NCBI RefSeq assembly: GCF_902859805.1
Contig: NZ_CADIKC010000006.1
Location: 248,001-312,000, forward strand
DNA: 64,000 nucleotides
From: Paraburkholderia sediminicola
GTDB lineage: Bacteria; Pseudomonadota; Gammaproteobacteria; Burkholderiales; Burkholderiaceae
Direction of reading: 5' to 3'
Shown here: piece by piece, positions 33,612 to 42,778 of the stretch
How the letters are laid out: every line of letters begins with the position of its first letter
Position numbering within the stretch: position 1 is the stretch's first letter
Program-made: the position numbers and the translations under genes
Notes under the pieces: model-generated
What the model was told of the DNA's origin: nothing
The model's database searches: none
Seen by the model: the letters and a program-made list of their open reading frames with translations, nothing else

Positions 33612-36143
33612 GTGAAGCGCCTGATCACCTCATTCCTACAGACCCTTGAAAAAGGGCTAACCCGGGCCAACCAGCCCATCGTGCGGGGCTTCTGGCACCT
33701 GCGCCATCCCACGCTGCGCGGCGCGGCATGGGCCTGTGCCGGGATTCCGGTGCTGCTGGTTCTGTATGTGCTGATCCAGATTCCGCTCACGCCCAGCATC
33801 GGCGACATCCGCAAGGCAAAAATCGAGCAGCCGGCGCAGATTCTCTCGGCGGACGGCAAACTGCTGACCGAGTTCAAGCCCTCGAACCGCGAGTGGGTGA
33901 AACTCAAGGACATCTCGCCTAATGTGGTGAATGCGCTGATCGCCACGGAAGACCATCGCTTCTACCAGCATTTCGGGCTGGATTGGCGCCGCACGGCGTC
34001 CGCCGCGTTGCACACGTTTTCCGGCGACCGGCAGGGTGGTTCGACGATTACCCAGCAGCTCGCCCGCAATCTTTATCCCGACGAGATCGGCCGCGCGCCC
34101 ACGTTGACCCGCAAGATCAAGGAGGCGATTACGGCCTTCAAGATCGAGGCGCTCTACACCAAGGACGAGATCCTCGAGACCTACCTCAACACGGTGCCGT
34201 TTCTCTACAACGCCTATGGCATCGAGATGGCGGCGCGAACCTATTTCGACAAATCGGCCGGCGACCTGAACGTGCTGGAAAGCGCGACGCTCATCGGCAT
34301 GCTCAAAGGCAATAGCTACTACAACCCGGTGCTCAATCCGGAGCGCGCCTTGCAGCGGCGCAACACGGTGCTGGCCCAGATGGTCAAGTACGGCAAGCTC
34401 ACGCCGGCGGCCTCCGCGACGCTCGCGCGCCGTCCCTTGCGCATCGATTTCGAGCGGCAAACCGAGCCGCCCGGACCCGCGCCGCACTTCGCGCAGCAAC
34501 TGCGCAAGTGGCTCGCGGCATGGGCGGATCGCAACGACTACAACATGTATTCCGATGGACTGGTGGTGCGCACCACCATTGATTCACGTTTGCAGACCAT
34601 GGCCACTCAAGCTGTGACCTTGCAGGGCAACCAGTTGCAGGGCCTCGCGAATTCGGCGTGGGGCACGCGCGCGGGTTGTGCGAACGGCCGCGACCTGCTG
34701 CAGACTTTCCTGCGTGAAACGCCCGACTATCGCGCCGCAAAAGACGCCGGCCTGACGGACGACGACGCGATGAAGCGTGTCTCGGCCGACCGCGACCTGG
34801 TGAAGAGCGTGTGCGAGTCCAAGACCCGCGTGCAGGCGGACTTCCTCGCCATGGACCCGCGCAATGGCCAGATCAAGGCATGGGTCGGCAGTCGCGACTT
34901 CAGCCAGGACCCGTTCGACCACGTCCAGCAGGCGCGGCGCCAGCCGGGTTCGACCTTCAAGCCGTTCGTCTACGCCGCCGCCTTTGAAGACGGCGCCAAA
35001 CCCAGCGATACGTTTATCGACAAACCCGTCGAGATTCCGCTGGCGGGCGGCGAAGTCTGGCGTCCGAGCGACGAGGACGAGCCGAGCGAGCGGGCGATCA
35101 GCCTGCGTGACGGTCTCGCTTATTCCCGCAACCGGATTACCGCCCAGTTGATGGAGACGGTCGGTCCGAACAAGGTCGCGAGACTGGCGCGCGCCATGGG
35201 CGTGCGCGACAGCGAACTCGACCCGGTGCCATCGCTCGCGCTCGGCACGAGCCCGGTGACGCTGAAGGAGATGGTCTCTGCCTACGGCACGATCGCCAAT
35301 CTCGGCGGTTACGTGGAGCCGGTGATGGTCACGCGCATTGAAGACCGGAACGGCGAAGTGCTGGCCGACTTCGAGCCGGCATCGCCCAAACAGGAGTTGC
35401 CCGCCGCCGCCGCCCGTACTCTTGTCGATGTGATGCGCGACGTGGTGAGCCGGGGCACGGGTTCTAGCATTCGCAGCCGCTTCGGCGTGCGTGGCGATGT
35501 CGCGGGCAAGACGGGTACCACGCAGGGCAACGCGGACGGCTGGTTCATCCTGATCCAGCCGCAGCTCGTGGCCGGGGCGTGGGTCGGCTTCAACGACAGC
35601 CGGGTGACTTTGCGCAGCGACTATTGGGGCCAGGGGGCGCACAGCGCGTTGCCGATCGTCGGCGACTTCTTCCAGCGCGCGCAACGCTCGAAGCTGGTGG
35701 ACAGCCGCGTCAAGTTCGCGACCGACGAGGAGCCGGGCTGGTTTGCGGAGCGCTCGGGCAGGCTGCGCGAGTGGTTCCAGCATCTGTTTGCAGCATCGCC
35801 CGCGAAGACTGAGGCGCCGGTTGTCACGCGCAATTCGACGCGCCATGCACCTGCTGTTGCTACTGCACCGGCGTCCGCCGCTTCGGCGGCCGCGGCGTCC
35901 TCTGCGACTGCCGCAGATGTCGAACCGCGCGCGCTGCCGCCTCAACCGCCGCTCCTTCAAGCACCGGCATCAGCGGTCGCGCCTGCAAACAGGGCAGTCG
36001 ACGGTGAGGTGCATGGCAACGGCGAGCCGGCCCTGGCGCCGACGCCCACGCCGGACGACGTGCTGTCGCCGGACGCAGGCGGCGGCGCGGCAAGCTCATT
36101 CCCGAGCGGACCGGCCAGCGCGCCGGGGAGTGCGTCGCCCTGA
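33612..36143 (+). CDS. Class A penicillin-binding protein (PBP1-type transglycosylase/transpeptidase)
   Basis: The 843-residue bifunctional cell-wall synthase has a short cytoplasmic leader, a membrane anchor near residue 45 (GIPVLLVLYVLIQIPL), a GT51 glycosyltransferase with catalytic Glu in ATEDHRFYQHFGLDW and GGSTITQQLARNLYP, and then a transpeptidase. Ser447 lies in PGSTFKPF (SxxK), with YSRNR as the SxN motif and GKTGTTQG as KTG. A linker insert is rich in Lys/Asp, and the last 120 residues are Pro/Ala-rich and disordered (PAPTPTPDDV). The frame is open far upstream to 32439, but that overlaps fabV antisense, so GTG 33612 is taken as start although its RBS is weak. Confidence 0.88.
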   Translation: MKRLITSFLQTLEKGLTRANQPIVRGFWHLRHPTLRGAAWACAGIPVLLVLYVLIQIPLTPSIGDIRKAKIEQPAQILSADGKLLTEFKPSNREWVKLKDISPNVVNALIATEDHRFYQHFGLDWRRTASAALHTFSGDRQGGSTITQQLARNLYPDEIGRAPTLTRKIKEAITAFKIEALYTKDEILETYLNTVPFLYNAYGIEMAARTYFDKSAGDLNVLESATLIGMLKGNSYYNPVLNPERALQRRNTVLAQMVKYGKLTPAASATLARRPLRIDFERQTEPPGPAPHFAQQLRKWLAAWADRNDYNMYSDGLVVRTTIDSRLQTMATQAVTLQGNQLQGLANSAWGTRAGCANGRDLLQTFLRETPDYRAAKDAGLTDDDAMKRVSADRDLVKSVCESKTRVQADFLAMDPRNGQIKAWVGSRDFSQDPFDHVQQARRQPGSTFKPFVYAAAFEDGAKPSDTFIDKPVEIPLAGGEVWRPSDEDEPSERAISLRDGLAYSRNRITAQLMETVGPNKVARLARAMGVRDSELDPVPSLALGTSPVTLKEMVSAYGTIANLGGYVEPVMVTRIEDRNGEVLADFEPASPKQELPAAAARTLVDVMRDVVSRGTGSSIRSRFGVRGDVAGKTGTTQGNADGWFILIQPQLVAGAWVGFNDSRVTLRSDYWGQGAHSALPIVGDFFQRAQRSKLVDSRVKFATDEEPGWFAERSGRLREWFQHLFAASPAKTEAPVVTRNSTRHAPAVATAPASAASAAAASSATAADVEPRALPPQPPLLQAPASAVAPANRAVDGEVHGNGEPALAPTPTPDDVLSPDAGGGAASSFPSGPASAPGSASP

Positions 36144-36196
36144 GGTTCGAGCATGCCGGGCCGCGTAGCTAAGTCCGCGTTCCTCCGCAGACGCAG

Positions 36197-37552
36197 CTAG
36201 GACGGCCTGGCAACTTTCTCCCTGCCTGCCGCGCCGGAGTCCGGAAGACCGCACGATGCCTCGAGTGCCGTGTCGTGATGCAGCAGAAGCACGGCCGCCA
36301 CGCCGACGAGTCCCGCGCCCGACAGACAAAGCAGGCCGGCGCCGAAGCCGCCGGTGCTGTCCTTGATCCAGCCCATCGCGTAAGGGCCGAAAAAACCCGC
36401 CAGATTGCCGAGAGAATTGACCGCGGCGATACCGCCCGCCGCCGCCGCGCCCGAGAGGAAGGCGGCCGGCAAGGTCCAGATCACCGGCAGGCAACCAAAA
36501 ATGCCGAAGCCGGCAATCGACAGCGCGATCATCTTCTGCACGGGATTGTCGAGCCCGGCCGCCGCCGCAATGCCGCCGGCGGCGACCAGCAACGCAATCG
36601 CCACGTGCCATTTGCGTTCGAGCTTGCGGTCCGAATGGCGTCCCCAGTAGATCATGCTGACCACGCCGACGATGTAAGGCAGCGACGTCACGAAACCGGT
36701 CCGCAGGTTGGTGAGACCGAAGGACTTGACGATCTGCGGCAGAAAGAAACTGAGGCCATAGTTGGTTGCATTCGCACCGAAATAGATGAGCGCGACGGCG
36801 AGCACGCGCGGATTGAACAGCGCCTCCTTCACGCTGAACGTGCGCACGGCCTCGCGATGCTCGCGTTCCTGAGCCTGGCGGGCGACCAGCCAGTCGCGTT
36901 CGTCATCGGCAAGCCAGGTGGCGTCCGCCGGTTTGTCGGTCAGATAGAACAGTACGCAGAACGAGAGCACCAGCGCGGGCATCGCCTCGATCAGATAGAC
37001 CCATTGCCAGCCGGCCAATCCACCGCGTCCGTCCATCGAGAGCAGGGCGCCGGAAATCGGGCCGCCGATTACCGTGGACAACGGAATGGCCGCCATGAAA
37101 TAGCCGACCACGCGGGCGCGATAGGCGGCGGGAAACCATAGCGTCAGCAGGAAGATGATGCCGGGGAAGAAACCCGCTTCGGCCACGCCCAGCAGAATGC
37201 GCAAGCCATAGAACACGTGCGCGGGCGAGAGGCCGGTGAAGCGGGCGATGTCCGGGATATAGGCCATCGCGCCGGCAAGGATCCCCCACGTGAACATGAT
37301 CCGGGCGATCCAGCGTCGCGCGCCGAATTTCTCGAGCAGAAGATTGGACGGGACTTCGAAGAAAAAATACGCAATGAAGAAAATGCCGGCGCCGAAGCCG
37401 AATGCACTGGCGGACAGGCCAAGCGCCTTGTTCATCTGCAGTGCAGCAAAACCGACGTTGACCCGGTCGAGATAGGCAATGAAATAGCAGACAATCAGGA
37501 ACGGCACGAGCCGAACCGTCACGCGGGTTATGGTGCGTGCTTCGATATCCAT
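36197..37552 (-). CDS. MFS transporter, anion:cation symporter family
   Basis: The 451-residue protein has twelve membrane helices and the ACS-family start RTITRVTVRLVPFLIVCYFIAYLDRVNVGFAALQM, in which the YxDRxNVG motif is diagnostic. EVPSNLLLEKFGARRW and GVAEAGFFPGIIFLLTLWFP are also characteristic. Such proteins import organic anions such as tartrate, glucarate, phthalate or 4-hydroxyphenylacetate with protons. No catabolic enzyme is next to it, so the substrate is open. A small ORF with strong RBS overlaps its start (37528-37773). Confidence 0.87.
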   Translation of the reverse strand: MDIEARTITRVTVRLVPFLIVCYFIAYLDRVNVGFAALQMNKALGLSASAFGFGAGIFFIAYFFFEVPSNLLLEKFGARRWIARIMFTWGILAGAMAYIPDIARFTGLSPAHVFYGLRILLGVAEAGFFPGIIFLLTLWFPAAYRARVVGYFMAAIPLSTVIGGPISGALLSMDGRGGLAGWQWVYLIEAMPALVLSFCVLFYLTDKPADATWLADDERDWLVARQAQEREHREAVRTFSVKEALFNPRVLAVALIYFGANATNYGLSFFLPQIVKSFGLTNLRTGFVTSLPYIVGVVSMIYWGRHSDRKLERKWHVAIALLVAAGGIAAAAGLDNPVQKMIALSIAGFGIFGCLPVIWTLPAAFLSGAAAAGGIAAVNSLGNLAGFFGPYAMGWIKDSTGGFGAGLLCLSGAGLVGVAAVLLLHHDTALEASCGLPDSGAAGREKVARPS

Positions 37553-37773
37553 CGACGTCTCCTCCGGTTCAGCGTCCGGTCTGTTTGCTTGAGGTGCATA
37601 CAGACTAGTCGGTGGAGCACGATTCCGAAAGTGTTTTGCCTACAGGAGCACGCGCCGCCAGGCGAGGCTCCCGCGCCACCCGGCGACAGCGATTCGTCCT
37701 GGAACCGATGTGTCATCCCCACGGTTGCAAGAATCAGCGTGGCTCCGCAAACGCCGTGGTTGATAAAACGCAT
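37528..37773 (-). CDS. Small ORF with strong RBS overlapping the MFS start
   Basis: ATG 37773 is preceded by GAGGAG with 6-bp spacing, the best Shine-Dalgarno in the neighbourhood, and opens an 81-codon frame. The first 20 residues (MRFINHGVCGATLILATVGM) are hydrophobic like a leader. The rest is Gly/Arg/Cys-rich with no recognised fold, and the end overlaps the MFS start by 25 bp. It could be a leader peptide coupling translation to the transporter, or the relic of a displaced gene. The evidence is limited to initiation signals. Confidence 0.3.
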   Translation of the reverse strand: MRFINHGVCGATLILATVGMTHRFQDESLSPGGAGASPGGACSCRQNTFGIVLHRLVCMHLKQTDRTLNRRRRRWISKHAP

Positions 37774-38159
37774 GCATGTCTCCTCTTTTTACATCCGCCT
37801 GTTGCGGACTCGATTGCACAGTCTTGCTGCGGGGTTCGCGCGGATGGGTTCTCCGACCCGAATCCTGTGCACCGCGAAATGGAATGACCGTGCTAATTTC
37901 GATCAGCTGGCGGAATAAAGCCAGTGCATTGTTCGTATGAGAAGAGTGCGGAAATTGCATGGAACAGAAGGGACGTGGAAACAGAGCTTAGGCCTGCGGG
38001 GACGTGATGTCTGTCTGTCATGCAGTGGACTTGCGGAGTCCTTTTCTGGCGTGGGCTGCCGGCGATTGTTCAGGCGTGTGCAACAGTGTTTTCAGGTGAC
38101 GAAGCTGATCTGGCGCGCCTGATTGCGCATAATTTAGAGATTGGAAAAATGGCTAAAAA
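37774..38159. other. Gene-free stretch
   Basis: No ORF here has protein-like composition, and no tRNA, terminator or long repeat was seen. The AT-rich end (around 38125-38159, with AATTTAGAGATTGG) could hold the promoter and leader of the lipoprotein gene that follows. Confidence 0.4.
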
Positions 38160-38543
38160 ATGTGGGCGATCATGTTCAACGAAGTGTCAGATTCGGTGCT
38201 CGATGGGGAGCAGGTGTCCGTCGCGCCGCTGCGTGGAAGTGAGTTGTTCCAGCGGGGGCGGGCGCTCATCGCGGCAGTAGTCGCGTGCGCCAGTCTGGTG
38301 GGATGCGCATCGACGACCGATGTCGTCACAACCGACAAACCCGGCACTTACTCGGTAGCGGCGAGCGCGACCGGCGGGAAGATGGCCTGGGCCCGCGCGC
38401 ATGAACATGCGATAAGCGAGGCGCGCGACTACTGCGAGCGTCGCGGCATGCAGAGCAGTGTCACGACTGAAACGGTGAGCGGCGTGCAGATGATGACCGA
38501 GCACGCCTCGTCAGTGAATTTTGAGTGTCATCCGAAGTTCTAG
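38160..38543 (+). CDS. Small lipoprotein-like protein
   Basis: The 127-residue protein has a lipobox near residue 49: the hydrophobic stretch ALIAAVVACASLVGCAS ends in LVGC, a good signal peptidase II site. The roughly 30 residues before the hydrophobic core are unusual, so the true start may lie nearer 38190-38240. The mature part has KPGTYSVAASATGGKMAWARAHEHAISEARDYCERRG, reminiscent of short YdgH/BhsA-like or curli-assembly-like domains in Burkholderia lipoproteins, with two further Cys. It is probably an outer-membrane lipoprotein of unknown role, with no operon partner. Confidence 0.6.
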   Translation: MWAIMFNEVSDSVLDGEQVSVAPLRGSELFQRGRALIAAVVACASLVGCASTTDVVTTDKPGTYSVAASATGGKMAWARAHEHAISEARDYCERRGMQSSVTTETVSGVQMMTEHASSVNFECHPKF

Positions 38544-38573
38544 ACAGGCGCAGCTGTATCTCAACTTACGCGT

Positions 38574-39005
38574 TCATTGCTTGTCGAACGTCACCAGTTT
38601 TTTATCCTTTGTGTCCGCCACAAAAATGGCCAGCAGCTTCGCGGGTTCGGTGTCGCTCGCGTTTTCGCTGACCGTGTGATGCGCACCTGGTTTCTCGGTC
38701 CAGGATTCGCCCGCATGAAAGACGCGCTCCTCGCCGTCGTTAATGCGACTGCGGATCGCGCCTGACAGCACGTAGCCGACCACAAAAGCCTGTCCATGCC
38801 GATGCGGTAGCGACTTGCCGCCGGGCGGATAGTCGACGACAAGCGCCGTCATCGTTTTGCCCGGAACGTTGGCGATCGCCTCAGTGAACGCAGGCGTAAT
38901 CGTCTCGTGTACTGCGGCCGTATCAGCGGCGAATGCGGTTGGCGAGATTGCCGCGAGGGAAAGACCGGCGAGCGCTACTGTCGCCGTCAGCGTACGAATT
39001 TTCAT
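38574..39005 (-). CDS. Secreted cupin-domain protein
   Basis: The 143-residue protein has a signal peptide ending AFAAD and a single cupin beta-barrel. Motif 1 is LPHRHGQAFVVGYVLSG, with His-x-His and a downstream Tyr, and motif 2 is GESWTEKPGAHHTV. This gives a probable metal-binding periplasmic cupin. ATG 39005 has AGGAG seven bases upstream. It follows the azoreductase gene by four bases on the same strand, so the two are likely co-transcribed with the AhpD-like gene as a redox-stress unit. The reaction is unknown. Confidence 0.8.
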   Translation of the reverse strand: MKIRTLTATVALAGLSLAAISPTAFAADTAAVHETITPAFTEAIANVPGKTMTALVVDYPPGGKSLPHRHGQAFVVGYVLSGAIRSRINDGEERVFHAGESWTEKPGAHHTVSENASDTEPAKLLAIFVADTKDKKLVTFDKQ

Positions 39006-39009
39006 GCGA

Positions 39010-39702
39010 TTACTCCTGGCTGAGTGCCATGACATCGTTGTCCTGTTCCAACGCAGGGGCTGGCGCCGGCTTCGCCGGGTTGGCCCAGTGCGCCGCCACC
39101 GCGGCAAGTTCGGTGCGCGCGCGTTCGAGCGCTTCGATCCGCGCGGCCTGATCCGAAAACTGCAACGGCTGCGCGTCGACGAAGGTCGGGTCCGCCACGC
39201 CGAGAAATCCGAAAGCGGCCCGAAGCGCCGGCGTCAGCGCATCCATCGACGAGTAGGGCCCGGCGCGTAAGTCAGCACCGCGACTTGTGATGAAAAGCAC
39301 CTTTTGCCGCGCAAGCTGGCCTTCTATGCGCCCGTCGTCTGTGAATACGTAGGTCAACCCGGTACGCGTAACGCTGTCGATAAACGCCTTGAACACGGAG
39401 GGCATCGACCAGTTGTACATGGGCATGGCAAAGACCAGCGCGTCGGCGTCGAGCAGGCGCTTGCACAGCGCATCGGATGCCGCCAACGTCGCTTTCATGG
39501 CGGGCGTGCGTTCATCCGACGGCGTGTACGTCGCGATGGCGAATGCTTCGTTCACATGCGGCGGCGTATCGACGGTGACGTCGAGATAGTCGACCTCGAT
39601 ATCCAGACCTTCCTCACGCAGGCGCTCCAGAAAATGCTGGCTCAACGCGCGCGAGTTGGATCGCTCGCGTTTGGCGCTCGCGTCGACGTGCATGATTTTC
39701 AT
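39010..39702 (-). CDS. azoR: FMN-dependent NADH-azoreductase
   Basis: The 230-residue flavodoxin-fold enzyme reduces azo dyes and quinones with NAD(P)H. Signatures are MKIMHVDASAKRERSNSRALS (FMN phosphate loop), FAMPMYNWSMPSVFKAFIDSVTR (flavin and substrate loop) and the SRGADLRAG turn. The C-terminal 20 residues beyond the normal 200-residue length are Pro/Ala-rich and probably disordered. It lies between an AhpD-like gene and the secreted cupin in a tight same-strand row, which suggests shared oxidative or quinone-stress control. Confidence 0.88.
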   Translation of the reverse strand: MKIMHVDASAKRERSNSRALSQHFLERLREEGLDIEVDYLDVTVDTPPHVNEAFAIATYTPSDERTPAMKATLAASDALCKRLLDADALVFAMPMYNWSMPSVFKAFIDSVTRTGLTYVFTDDGRIEGQLARQKVLFITSRGADLRAGPYSSMDALTPALRAAFGFLGVADPTFVDAQPLQFSDQAARIEALERARTELAAVAAHWANPAKPAPAPALEQDNDVMALSQE

Positions 39703-39760
39703 GACTTCGTTCCTTCAGGGTTATGCAGAAAGGGTTCGCAGGGGCGTGGCGACGGCGCGT

Positions 39761-40198
39761 TCAAGCGGGCATCTTGCGAAACGCGATCGCAAAGCGGTTC
39801 CATGCGTTGATGGCGGAGATCAGCAGCGTCAGGTCGACCAGTTCCTCGTCGCTGAAGTGCGGGCGTACGGTTTGCCACACGGCGTCGGGTACGTGTTCTT
39901 GCGACACCAGCGTGAGCGCTTCGGTCCATTCGAGCGCGGCGCGTTCACGGTCGGTGAAGAAGGGCGTTTCACGCCACACCACGACGGTGGCCAGACGCCG
40001 CTCGGATTCGCCGCCTTTGCGAGCGTCGGTGGTGTGCATGTCGACGCAGAACGCGCAGCCGTTGATCTGCGAGGCACGCAGACGGACCAGTTCGGTCAGC
40101 GATTTTTCGAGGGCCGATTTGCCGATGCGTTCTTCGACGCCGAGCATCGCCTTGATGGCAGCGGGGTTGGCTTTGTAGAAGTCGAGACGTTGTTCCAT
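39761..40198 (-). CDS. Carboxymuconolactone decarboxylase/AhpD-like protein
   Basis: The 145-residue helical protein has the AhpD-type redox motif in NGCAFCVDMHTTDARKGG (CxxC followed by His), which defines peroxidase-like members rather than true decarboxylases, and the ERAALEWTEALT helix. RBS AGGAG lies about six bases before ATG 40198. It heads a three-gene minus-strand row with azoreductase and cupin. It probably acts in peroxide or reactive-electrophile defence, inferred from the family and neighbours. Confidence 0.87.
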   Translation of the reverse strand: MEQRLDFYKANPAAIKAMLGVEERIGKSALEKSLTELVRLRASQINGCAFCVDMHTTDARKGGESERRLATVVVWRETPFFTDRERAALEWTEALTLVSQEHVPDAVWQTVRPHFSDEELVDLTLLISAINAWNRFAIAFRKMPA

Positions 40199-40386
40199 GA
40201 TTCACTCCTTGAGGGTTTGGACCCACACCGTGGGCCGGTGAGTGAAGATTAGGCGTTCGACTGGTGTTATTAAATGACCGATTTTGTCTATTTTCAGGTA
40301 GCCACTTGATCGGTGTGCTGTGGGTGACGATTCCGGCGGAATCATTCGCCCGCGTGATGGTCTTCGCGATGCGCCGGTCGGCCGAT

Positions 40387-40418
40387 GTCGGCCTGAACGA
40401 AATCCTGTTCAGGCCGAC
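40387..40418 (-). terminator. Stem-loop after the YWTD propeller gene
   Basis: GTCGGCCTGAAC at 40387-40398 pairs perfectly with GTTCAGGCCGAC at 40407-40418, a 12-bp stem with an 8-base loop. It lies about 40 bp past the stop of the minus-strand gene that follows. No T-run is present, but stem strength favours termination. Confidence 0.6.
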
Positions 40419-40459
40419 GCGTCAGGCGCTTTGAGCCGGGCGGCTCAGAGGTATCCGAC

Positions 40460-41395
40460 TCAGATGTCTTCCGCGTAGTCGATACCCGTCAGCACACCCA
40501 GATGAGCAACGGTGGTGAAATGCGCCTCCTGCTTCAGATCGATGTCCAGCTCGCGCACGTTGCCACCCAGATCGGTCACAAAAGCGCGGCGCCCCCGTGA
40601 GTCCAGAGACACGCCAATCCCTTCTTTCAGCTCCCGGGCGAGCACGTGGCGATCGACCAGTCCAGACGCCGTGATTTTTGCGCGATTCAGCGTATTTCCG
40701 TCATGCGTATCGTCGCCCCGATCCGTCCAGTAAAGCATGCCATCACGGTGATCGATATCGAGATCGATCGGCTCGGGCAGATCGGCCAGCAAACATTCGA
40801 TATCCGGGCGCCGATCGGGTGTCGCGCCAGGCGGCAGCTCGATGCCTGCCCTGAAGATGCGGCCCTCGCCGGCATCCGGCGCGCCCTTTTGCGTCCAGTA
40901 GACATGGCCGTTTGCCTTATCCAGGACGATGCCCACGCAATGGCGCTTCGCGTCGGCCGTATCCTCCGGGAAGTTTCCGGTGCGGACGAGTTCCGTTACC
41001 TCAGAGCCGTCCAGCCGCGCGCGCATGACTCGCATGCCTTCGCGATCGCACCAGTACAGGTGACCACCTTCCTTGTCCAGCACGATTTCCTTGGGCGTTC
41101 CGGCCTTACCGGAAGGCACCAGCACCTGATGCCCGGTTCCGTCGAGTTTCGCGCTTTCGATCGTGCCGTCGTTCGGGGGAACGGCGCCGGAAGCGGGATC
41201 GCCGTCGACCAGATGAATGCCGGTTCCCATGTTGGTCCAGTAGACCATCTGGGTTTCAGCATCGACCTTGATGCCGTCGGGCGTGCGCGTGAGGTTCGCG
41301 AGAACGACCTCGTGTGAACCGTCCGGCGACAGGGCGATGATTGCCGGTGGACGTGCCTGCAGGACATACAGCGTACCGCCATTGTTCGTAGCCAC
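40460..41395 (-). CDS. YWTD-repeat six-bladed beta-propeller protein
   Basis: The 311-residue cytoplasmic protein contains at least four copies of the LDL-receptor class B (YWTD) motif: YWTNMGTG, YWCDREGM, YWTQKGAP and YWTDRGDD, spaced about 55 residues apart. Blade sequences such as PDGIKVDAETQ and LDIDHRDGMLYWTD lie between them. This is a compact propeller otherwise best known from animal receptors but also found in bacteria, where it may bind a small ligand or act as an SMP-30-like enzyme. It starts at GTG 41395 with GGAGGG eight bases upstream. No signal peptide is seen and no function is known. Confidence 0.8.
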   Translation of the reverse strand: MATNNGGTLYVLQARPPAIIALSPDGSHEVVLANLTRTPDGIKVDAETQMVYWTNMGTGIHLVDGDPASGAVPPNDGTIESAKLDGTGHQVLVPSGKAGTPKEIVLDKEGGHLYWCDREGMRVMRARLDGSEVTELVRTGNFPEDTADAKRHCVGIVLDKANGHVYWTQKGAPDAGEGRIFRAGIELPPGATPDRRPDIECLLADLPEPIDLDIDHRDGMLYWTDRGDDTHDGNTLNRAKITASGLVDRHVLARELKEGIGVSLDSRGRRAFVTDLGGNVRELDIDLKQEAHFTTVAHLGVLTGIDYAEDI

Positions 41396-41620
41396 AGTAA
41401 GTACCCTCCATCAGGTCTTTACAACCGTTGTCGTACTGGCGGAGTCGATCAGTCGACCCGCCGCTGCTGAACTGGTCCTGACAGACTACCTTAGGTTGTA
41501 CGAGAACTTCGTGACGGTTGTTGCCTGGAGTGGACAGGGCGATCGTGTGGTTGTGGGCCGGAAGCTGGCGGCTTTCCCGGTCTTACGCGTTCACAGTCAG
41601 GGAAATGGAAGTGCCAATGC

Positions 41621-41639
41621 CTGGCAAGACGAATGCCAG
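41621..41639. promoter_or_regulatory. Inverted repeat upstream of the catalase-like operon
   Basis: CTGGCA at 41621-41626 and TGCCAG at 41634-41639 form a 6-bp stem with a 7-base loop, about 80 bp before the catalase-like start. Nearby GTGCCA and TGGCAC copies extend the pattern. It is a possible operator in an otherwise gene-free 320-bp gap. Confidence 0.35.
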
Positions 41640-41716
41640 TCAAACGTGCATCTTCCTGGCACGAGTTTCGTTATGCTGCTAGATTTTCGCTACCCGCACT
41701 CTTGATCGGGAGTCCC

Positions 41717-42778
41717 ATGACCGACAGACCGAGTTCCAACGTTCCCGTCGCGCGTTCGCTGGCCCTGATTGCACTTGTCGTAGCCGTGGTAGTGCTTGCC
41801 TTCGCCTACACCGCGGGCTGGCTTTCGCCAGACCGCCTGACCCCCGCGAAAATCGTCAATGGCCTGGCGCCTCCAGGCGGACCCGCTTTGGGTTTCCGGC
41901 GTAACCACGCCAAAGGCGTCTGTTTTACCGGCACGTTCCAGTCGAATGGAGCAGCAGCAGCGCTGTCCAAGGCGCAGATGTTTGCGCCGGGCTCGTATCA
42001 GGTCACAGGACGGTTCAATCTGGCCACGCCGGATGCCAAAGCCACAGACGCCACGGTGCGCGTTCGCGGCCTCAGCCTGCGTATCGTGACACCCGATGGA
42101 AACGAGTGGCGCTCGGCGATGATCGATGCACCGTTCTTCGCCGTTGCGACGCCCCAGGGCTTCTATGCTCTGTTGCAAGCTTCGGCCCGAAAAGACGACC
42201 CCGATGCGATGAAGAACTTCATTGCCGCCCACCCTGAGTTTGCGAAATTCGGTGCGTGGGCAACCAGCGCACCCTGGACGGCGTCTTATGCGCAAGAGCG
42301 GTATAACAGCCTCAACAGCTTTATCTTCACGAACGCTGAAGGACAGGATCAGGTCGTGCGCTGGTCCTTTGTGCCGGAAGCGAAACCGGAGACCGTCTCT
42401 CCGGACGATCTCAAACAGCGCAGCCCCGACTTCCTTGCTTCGGACATTGCGCAGCGGGTGAGCAGCGCTCCGCAACGCTGGACGATGATCATCACCGTCG
42501 CCAATCCGGGTGACCCGACGTCCGATCCGAGCAAAGCATGGCCCGATGATCGCCGCAAAGTAGAGGCCGGCACGCTTGTGGTCAACGCCATCGAACCCGA
42601 AGCTAATGGACCGTGCCGCGACCTCAATTTCGATCCGACCGTCCTTCCTTCGGGCATTCGTGTTTCTGACGATCCGTTCCCTGCTGCGCGCTCGGCTGCC
42701 TACTCGGTATCGTTCAACCGTCGGAGCGCCGAGGACAAAGACTATCCGCATACGCCAACCGAAGGGGCCAAGCCATGA
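41717..42778 (+). CDS. Catalase-fold heme peroxidase (SrpA/KatA-related), membrane-anchored
   Basis: The 353-residue protein has an N-terminal membrane anchor (LALIALVVAVVVLAFAYTAGW, residues 15-35) and a minimal catalase domain. RRNHAKGVCFTGTF carries the distal His, and the proximal heme ligand should be Tyr in RSAAYSVSFNRR near the end. It lacks the long N- and C-terminal parts of true catalases (about 480 residues), as do the small catalase-related peroxidases of the SrpA/YwrO-type class. The stop overlaps the cytochrome b561 start by 4 bp, so the two are coupled and likely pass electrons from the membrane to reduce peroxides in the periplasm. CGGGAGTC precedes ATG 41717. Confidence 0.8.
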   Translation: MTDRPSSNVPVARSLALIALVVAVVVLAFAYTAGWLSPDRLTPAKIVNGLAPPGGPALGFRRNHAKGVCFTGTFQSNGAAAALSKAQMFAPGSYQVTGRFNLATPDAKATDATVRVRGLSLRIVTPDGNEWRSAMIDAPFFAVATPQGFYALLQASARKDDPDAMKNFIAAHPEFAKFGAWATSAPWTASYAQERYNSLNSFIFTNAEGQDQVVRWSFVPEAKPETVSPDDLKQRSPDFLASDIAQRVSSAPQRWTMIITVANPGDPTSDPSKAWPDDRRKVEAGTLVVNAIEPEANGPCRDLNFDPTVLPSGIRVSDDPFPAARSAAYSVSFNRRSAEDKDYPHTPTEGAKP

